10,722 nt of DNA from Planctomycetota bacterium (lineage in GTDB: Bacteria > Planctomycetota > Phycisphaerae > WQYP01), in the NCBI GenBank assembly GCA_021816165.1, contig JAKAYZ010000018.1:1-10722 (forward strand), given 5' to 3'. Each line of letters begins with the position of its first letter. Position 1 is the stretch's first letter. Position numbers and translations under genes: made by a program. The notes under the pieces were generated by a model. That model searched no databases and was not told the origin of the DNA. It was given only the letters and a program-made list of their open reading frames with translations. Shown here in pieces: positions 6,577-10,722 of the stretch.

Positions 6577-7080
6577 ATGTTATATCTCACACTCATCATG
6601 CGTTGGTTGCATATTCTTGGTGCCGCCATATTGGTTGGTGCTCCGTTCATCATGTGGCTGGGCATTTATCCCGCCACCGCCAAACTGCCCGATGATCGCC
6701 GCGCGGAATTTCTGGAGGCCGTCAACAAGCCGTGGCGCAAATTTCTCGGCCTCGTCATCCTGATCCAGATCGTATCGGGTATTTATTGGCTGTTGGTGGT
6801 GGAACATATGAGCCACGAGCCACCCATCTATCAGGCCCTGCTGGGTATCAAGATGCTGGCTGCATTTGCCCTGTTTTTTGTTTTGTCGGTGCTGGCCGGA
6901 CGGGCCAAGGCGTTTGACGAATTTCGCCGCAAGGCCCCCATGTGGATCGGCATTGCCGTCGCCCTCGGCATACTGACGGTGATTTGCGCCAGTTCCATGC
7001 GGATCGTCAACCTGCATCGGCGGGAAGTGCAGTTGCTGCACGTTGAGATCGGCCATGCGTCGATGACGATTTCCAAATAG
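6577..7080 (+). CDS. Four-TM membrane protein, CopD/HemJ-like in appearance
   Basis: 167 residues with membrane segments at about 8-30, 57-75, 88-108 and 121-141. His12 sits in the first segment (MRWLHILGA), and His77 and His81 lie after the second segment (VVEHMSHEP). The pattern of a His in the first helix and an IKMLAAFALFF third helix recalls small CopD-like and HemJ-like membrane proteins, some of which bind haem or copper. This is only a resemblance. The start ATG has GGAG about 9 nt upstream; a second in-frame ATG at 6598 is possible. It begins 27 nt after the carbonic anhydrase stop, so the two are probably co-transcribed. No functional link between them is evident. Confidence 0.85.
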   Translation: MLYLTLIMRWLHILGAAILVGAPFIMWLGIYPATAKLPDDRRAEFLEAVNKPWRKFLGLVILIQIVSGIYWLLVVEHMSHEPPIYQALLGIKMLAAFALFFVLSVLAGRAKAFDEFRRKAPMWIGIAVALGILTVICASSMRIVNLHRREVQLLHVEIGHASMTISK

Positions 7081-7419
7081 CCGTTGCCCGCGGCCATCGC
7101 CACCGCGCTGCAAATACTTTTTCTCACCGCCCTGATGGCGGGTTTCCCAGCCGAAACATATAACACCGGGATTGGCCGGGGGTGCTCAATGGTCGTAACT
7201 GGGCCGAGAAAAATAACTTCGCGCTCATAGCGCTTTCCGCGGTGCAAATGGGTACTTTCGTTCACCGCCAAGCGCCGGGCGTATCGGCGTTTGAATGGAT
7301 TATTCTGTCATTAATCGCGACCATTAGACCGATCCTGATGATATGGCGCGTACCAACGCAATTCACCAACCCGCACGGCAGGTGGCACACCGGAAGCCGC
7401 ACCGCGTCACCGGCAATGG
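7081..7419. other. Gene-poor stretch between convergent genes
   Basis: 339 bases between the ends of the four-TM gene (plus) and the Sel1 gene (minus). I see no gene I would call. A minus-strand frame from a TTG at 7271 stays open through the gap and into the antisense of the four-TM gene, and a plus-strand frame from a GTG at 7182 stays open to 7457. Neither has a ribosome-binding site. A weak 5-bp hairpin at 7127-7141 (CCGCC-CTGAT-GGCGG, then GTTT) could help end the plus-strand transcript. Confidence 0.5.
7127..7144 (+). terminator. Weak candidate terminator after the four-TM gene
   Basis: CCGCC and GGCGG form a 5-bp stem around a CTGAT loop 46 bases past the stop codon, followed by GTTT. 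The T-tract is very short, so efficient intrinsic termination is doubtful. Confidence 0.2.
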
Positions 7420-8628
7420 CTATTTCTGCCTGGCGGTGGGCGGTGCCTTGGCGTTAAGCGATTCAATCACCTTGAGTTCGTCCAATGCCTGCTTACCACT
7501 CGGGTCGCCCGCCGCCGCTTCCCTCTTGAACCAGCGCTTGGCCGCCTTGTAGTTGACTTTCACACCCAGCCCCTTGGCGTACATCACCCCGATCCGGCCC
7601 ATAGCCGGCGCGTAACCCATGGCGGCGGCCTTTCTGTCCCATTTCATCGCCTTGGCGCAATTTCGCGGCACACCCCGGCCTTTCGCGTAGAGCGTGCCGA
7701 TGCCGTACATCGCCTTGTCGTTGCCCGCCGCTGCGGCCTTGCGGTACCATTTCATCGCCTTGGTATAGTTTCGCCACACTCGTCGGCCTTCGGCGTAAAC
7801 CCAGCCGAGGTTGTAGGCCGCGTCGCTGCCGCCAAGCATTGCGGATCCGCGAAGCCATCTCATCGCCTTGCGGTTGCCTGCCGCCGCGGCTTTGCAAGAC
7901 CATTTCCACGACTTGGCGTAATCCCGCGGTACGCCTTGGCCCTCGGCGTAGAGCAGACCGATATCCCTCATGGCCCTGCCGTCGCCCGCCGCTGCGGCCT
8001 TGCGGTACCATTTCATCGCCCTGGCGTAATCCTGCGGCACGCACCAGCCCTTTGCGTAAAGCAGGCCGATGACATTCATCGCCTTGCCGTCGCCGGTTGC
8101 TGCGGCCTTGCGGAACCATTTCAGCGCCTTGATGCAATTTTGCGGCACGCCCAGGCCCACCAAATACATCGCCCCGATGTTGTCCATTGCGAGCGCCGAC
8201 CCACCGGCGGCACCCCTGCGATACCAAGCCAGCCCCTTGGCGTAATCTCGCGGCACGCCTTGCCCGTTGGCATACATCGCGCCGACGTCGTTCATTGCAA
8301 GCGCCGACCCCGCTGCCCCGGCCTTGCTAAACCACGCCAGAGCCTTGGCAAAATTTTGCGGCACACCACTCCCTTTGAGGTAAAGTGTGCCGAGTCGGAC
8401 CATCGCCTGGCGGGAACCCGAGGCGGCCCGTTTGCGGAGCTCGGCGAGGCTCGCTTCACCTGGCCCGCCCTCCTGCCGCTTGGCGGGCGCGGTGCCAATT
8501 GCTTTGGCCGGTGCGGAAGCGGTCGGCGGCCCATCGCCGGCGGACGCCCGGGCCGCCGGAAAAAACGCGCCAAGAAATACCGCCGCGAGCAATCCTCGCC
8601 CAATGTACCTATGCAAGCCGAACGCCAT
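7420..8628 (-). CDS. Secreted Sel1-repeat (SLR) protein
   Basis: 402 residues from the ATG at 8626-8628. Residues 1-30 form a signal peptide (basic start, hydrophobic 12-24, cleavage after ARASA), followed by an Ala/Pro/Gly linker to about 60. Residues 72-374 hold eight Sel1-like repeats of 35-36 residues (pattern AM..IG.LYA.G.GVP.DY.KA..W.RKAAA.G) and one shortened 16-residue copy at 252-267. The C-terminal tail is basic. Sel1 repeats form alpha-solenoids that bind proteins; exported bacterial versions act in the periplasm or outside the cell, with partners usually unknown. The start has GGAGG about 7 nt upstream. The frame can extend to an ATG at 8742, adding 38 residues with a second hydrophobic stretch, but that lacks a good site apart from its overlap with a small upstream frame. 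It is last in the minus-strand cluster. Confidence 0.92.
   Translation of the reverse strand: MAFGLHRYIGRGLLAAVFLGAFFPAARASAGDGPPTASAPAKAIGTAPAKRQEGGPGEASLAELRKRAASGSRQAMVRLGTLYLKGSGVPQNFAKALAWFSKAGAAGSALAMNDVGAMYANGQGVPRDYAKGLAWYRRGAAGGSALAMDNIGAMYLVGLGVPQNCIKALKWFRKAAATGDGKAMNVIGLLYAKGWCVPQDYARAMKWYRKAAAAGDGRAMRDIGLLYAEGQGVPRDYAKSWKWSCKAAAAGNRKAMRWLRGSAMLGGSDAAYNLGWVYAEGRRVWRNYTKAMKWYRKAAAAGNDKAMYGIGTLYAKGRGVPRNCAKAMKWDRKAAAMGYAPAMGRIGVMYAKGLGVKVNYKAAKRWFKREAAAGDPSGKQALDELKVIESLNAKAPPTARQK
7507..8415 (-). repeat. Tandem Sel1 repeat array (about 108-bp period)
   Basis: Within the Sel1 gene, eight copies of a unit near 108 bp (36 codons) follow one another, with one copy cut to 48 bp between the fifth and sixth full copies. 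Several copies are alike at DNA level, for example the recurring TGCGGCCTTGCGGTACCATTT on the plus strand near 7733, 7994 and, with a change, 8100. This suggests recent duplication. Confidence 0.85.
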
Positions 8629-8738
8629 CGAGGCTCCTCCAAGGCTTTTCCGACGCGCCGCACGCTGCGACGCCACCACCATCAGCAGGACCACCCAAAG
8701 CTGGCACCGTCGACCGTCCAAATACCCCGGCACTGCGG

Positions 8739-8882
8739 TCATGGGTGGTTACGCAAATATTGAAAAGCGATCATCATTGCGCCCTCCCATAGCAATCCCG
8801 CTACCGCCGCGGCCACCAACGATTTTTTCCCCTCGAGGTGGCCGGCGTTGGGTGCCCTGACCGCGTGTTTCCTCCCCTCCAT
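8739..8882 (-). CDS. Possible micro-membrane protein (47 residues)
   Basis: An ATG at 8880-8882 opens a 47-residue frame with a basic N-terminus (about residues 1-22) and one membrane segment at about 23-40 (SLVAAAVAGLLWEGAMMIAF). The frame also continues upstream to a GTG at 8939. Its TGA overlaps (ATGA) the ATG of the longer version of the Sel1 frame. It sits in the otherwise empty 338-bp gap between the three-TM gene and the Sel1 start. There is no strong ribosome-binding site, so this may be chance. Confidence 0.3.
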   Translation of the reverse strand: MEGRKHAVRAPNAGHLEGKKSLVAAAVAGLLWEGAMMIAFQYLRNHP

Positions 8883-8966
8883 CCAGATAACGCTCGCCTC
8901 CCCGCTGCGGTTCGCCGTTTTACACACCACTCCGGGCACCGTTTGGTGGACACCCCGCCTACGAGC

Positions 8967-9272
8967 CTATTTGGCTCCGGCCAGCGTCCTTGTAGGAACA
9001 ACCGCATCCGGCTCTATGGCCTGCAAAAGAAACAGGAAGAAGATCACCAGACAGGTTGGTGTCTGCAGATACGGGGTTCCAATCGAATACCAGAATCCCA
9101 GCGAGATCATCAGGGCAAAGATCGCCTCACGAACGCGCACACGTTTGATCGCGTCAATGTCCTGCCGCAGCACCAACCGCCGTCGGTATCGAAGCAGGGC
9201 CCCCCGGTCCACCATCGTCAGGAACCAAAAAGCTAACGGCAGCGAAAAACGGAAAAAGTGTACGTATTGCAC
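8967..9272 (-). CDS. Small three-TM membrane protein, unknown function
   Basis: 101 residues from a GTG at 9270-9272. Membrane segments lie at about 5-21, 50-69 and 73-88, with a very basic loop (LLRYRRRLVLRQ and AIKRVRVREA) between the first two. By the positive-inside rule this loop is cytoplasmic. The GTG has AAGGAG 6 nt upstream, overlapping the stop region of the preceding gene. Other starts in frame are an ATG at 9290, overlapping that stop, and a GTG at 9314; both have weaker sites. It begins 10 nt after the eight-TM gene, so co-transcription is very likely. I recognise no family. Confidence 0.72.
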   Translation of the reverse strand: MQYVHFFRFSLPLAFWFLTMVDRGALLRYRRRLVLRQDIDAIKRVRVREAIFALMISLGFWYSIGTPYLQTPTCLVIFFLFLLQAIEPDAVVPTRTLAGAK

Positions 9273-9282
9273 GCCGATCTCC

Positions 9283-10281
9283 TTAATCATCCGTCCGTGG
9301 ATCCGAGATGGCACCTCTCAATGGCGGTGAGGGCGATTGCCGCCGCCGTGGTGGCGTAAGCTCGATCACGACCGCGTGCGCCAAACCCACAAGCAGCGCA
9401 ACGACGGCGTTGAAGGTGGCGACGCCCGCGAGGGGATCCAATAGCCCATTCGCCGTGAAGGCCTTATTAGCGAAGAACCGCAACAGGAACCCTGCGGGCA
9501 CTATAGTCCTCCCCGCCGCGCTCGAAAACACCAGCGCGGCATAAATCGCCGGGAACCCCCAAGGTCCCCGCCACGCCAAGAGCAATGCTGCAAGAAACAG
9601 AAAAGCAACACACTCGGGTACACCCCAAGAGTAGAGGGCTTGCCACCGAGTTAGGAGGTGCCCGCCAGGCCCTCCAATATTAGCTGCCCAAAGACTTGGT
9701 GCCATCCATTGCAGGAGGGCGATCACGATGATCGCCACGGAGCTAAGCCACAGGCAGACGCCTACGACTCTTCGGGCACGCCGCCCGCCCGCCCCGACCG
9801 AAGTCGGAAGGCCCGCCAGGCCGTAGAGGGCCGTTCCACCACGGAGCGAATTTTGCAGGGCGGTAAAGGCGATAACAAGCGCCGCAACGAATTCGCAACC
9901 TGGAAAGACAGGAAAGAGAAGCGCCCAGCCGTGGGTCGGACGGTGTATCACGGGTGTGAATATTTCCAGCGGATAAAAATAGGGTGGCGCGAACGTGGCA
10001 CCGACGAACACCGTAACGGCGGCAAACATTTGGAAGCCCCAACGTGGGCGCAGCAGAAACAGCAGGCCGTAGGCGAGCGTGCCATAAATGGGCAGCAGCG
10101 TGCAATCCCAAGGATCACCCCAGATCCTTACCGCGTCGATGGTCGAGAGCACCGCCGCAACGAGGCCAAACGCGCGGAAGCCGAGCCCAAGCCGCCACGG
10201 GGTGATGTCGGGGCCGCAGAGAGCTCCCAGTACAGACGGTGGAATGATGCTGCGGCTGGTTCCTTCGGTGGGGGCGGTCAA
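9283..10281 (-). CDS. Polytopic (about eight-TM) membrane protein, unknown function
   Basis: 332 residues. Hydrophobic segments lie at about 28-50, 60-77, 82-99, 117-140, 169-190, 220-240, 243-265 and 282-306. The C-terminus is basic and Pro/Ser-rich (TPPRRRQSPSPPLR) and probably cytoplasmic. I see no transporter or enzyme signature. The start is a TTG (10279-10281) that overlaps the TGA stop of the upstream gene as TTGA. AGAAGG lies 7 nt before it, and no ATG is available before the first membrane segment, so a coupled TTG start is the best choice. It ends just before the three-TM gene. Confidence 0.78.
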   Translation of the reverse strand: MTAPTEGTSRSIIPPSVLGALCGPDITPWRLGLGFRAFGLVAAVLSTIDAVRIWGDPWDCTLLPIYGTLAYGLLFLLRPRWGFQMFAAVTVFVGATFAPPYFYPLEIFTPVIHRPTHGWALLFPVFPGCEFVAALVIAFTALQNSLRGGTALYGLAGLPTSVGAGGRRARRVVGVCLWLSSVAIIVIALLQWMAPSLWAANIGGPGGHLLTRWQALYSWGVPECVAFLFLAALLLAWRGPWGFPAIYAALVFSSAAGRTIVPAGFLLRFFANKAFTANGLLDPLAGVATFNAVVALLVGLAHAVVIELTPPRRRQSPSPPLRGAISDPRTDD

Positions 10282-10722
10282 AGCGTCACCTTCTCAGAAT
10301 TGGCCTGGCCTATGGCCGAGAGGACCGGATTAATTATCAGTGGCCCGTCGTCCCCCATCGCCCCGACGAGGCTGGCGGTTATCTTGGCGGAGTCGAACCA
10401 ATAATACCCAACATGTTCAGCGGATGTAATCAACTCGCCCGGTTTGAGGACCCAGCCATTGGACGGTGTCCACGCCTTCCAACTGCCGACGCCGGTGAGG
10501 TCCGCCTCGATGCTCGTGATACCACTCTGCGCTGGCGGCACACCTCCAAGCCAGTATTTATCGCTAGGCCCGACGAAATCCGCGCTCAGCGTGGTACCGG
10601 CCAGAACGGAAAGCCGGTGGTAGCTGACATGGCCGTGCAATGGCATCGCCAGCGGAGGGCCCAACACCCCCCAACCATCCTCCGGCCCGCCTTCGGCGGC
10701 AAACGCGGACATATCTCCCGTG
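10278..10722 (-). CDS. Unknown protein, probably 5'-partial at right edge
   Basis: The frame is open from the right edge to the TGA at 10278. An ATG at 10710-10712 would give 144 residues, but its only purine site (GGGAG) is just 2 nt away, so the true start probably lies outside the window. The sequence is soluble-looking and rich in Gly, Ser, Thr and Trp, with beta-like stretches (HVSYHRLSVLAGTTLSADFV and WVLKPGELITSAEHVGYYWF). I recognise no domain. Its stop overlaps the TTG start of the eight-TM gene, which makes it the upstream member of that operon. Confidence 0.7.
   Translation of the reverse strand, partial: TGDMSAFAAEGGPEDGWGVLGPPLAMPLHGHVSYHRLSVLAGTTLSADFVGPSDKYWLGGVPPAQSGITSIEADLTGVGSWKAWTPSNGWVLKPGELITSAEHVGYYWFDSAKITASLVGAMGDDGPLIINPVLSAIGQANSEKVTL

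Noticed and set aside
7507..8415. CRISPR array suggested by regular repeats
   Set aside because: The period is about 108 bp, the units are coding and imperfect, and there are no unique spacers.
7936..8763. 275-residue plus-strand open frame and several shorter ones over the Sel1 gene
   Set aside because: Periodic antisense shadows of the tandem repeat array, with no start signals.
9658..10404. 248-residue plus-strand open frame
   Set aside because: Charged, low-quality sequence antisense to a polytopic membrane protein. The minus strand has hydrophobic segments and coupled junctions.

Overview
The window looks like the chromosome of a GC-rich, Shine-Dalgarno-using bacterium of the PVC group, most likely a planctomycete close to Phycisphaerae. 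This is an inference. It rests on three things. The protein at the left edge joins a signal peptide, a short HEAT-like helical pair and an STN-like domain. The next two genes pair a B-box-like zinc-finger membrane protein with a two-TM protein carrying PH-like sequence. Most other genes are small membrane or secreted proteins of unknown function. No RNA genes, transposases, integrases or CRISPR arrays were found.

Layout: (1) 1-2032, minus strand, three genes read from right to left: B-box/TM protein, two-TM protein joined with no gap, then a secreted HEAT/STN-like protein cut by the left edge. (2) 2320-3339, plus strand, a lone two-component response regulator with a receiver and an HD-GYP domain, a predicted cyclic-di-GMP phosphodiesterase whose receiver is atypical. 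(3) 3400-5801, minus strand, three enzymes: a zinc alcohol dehydrogenase of probable NADP(H) type, thiol peroxidase (tpx) and a dienelactone-hydrolase-family protein. They fit an aldehyde and peroxide detoxification cluster, with a hairpin plus T-tract between tpx and the hydrolase. (4) 5983-7080, plus strand, a gamma-class carbonic anhydrase-like protein followed 27 nt later by a four-TM protein. (5) 7081-7419, a gene-poor gap. (6) 7420-10722, minus strand, a tightly packed set of unknown genes: a protein cut by the right edge, an eight-TM protein coupled by a TTGA overlap, a three-TM small protein, possibly a micro-membrane protein, and a secreted Sel1-repeat protein.

The enzymes in regions 2-4 are confident family calls. 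Regions 1 and 6 hold the undescribed material. Region 1 looks like a compact three-gene envelope module (cytosolic zinc module, PH-like membrane partner, secreted repeat protein). Region 6 looks like a membrane operon ending in a Sel1 repeat protein. Several long open frames begin at TTG or GTG codons that lack ribosome-binding sites. Starts given here were moved to codons with better sites, and each entry says so.
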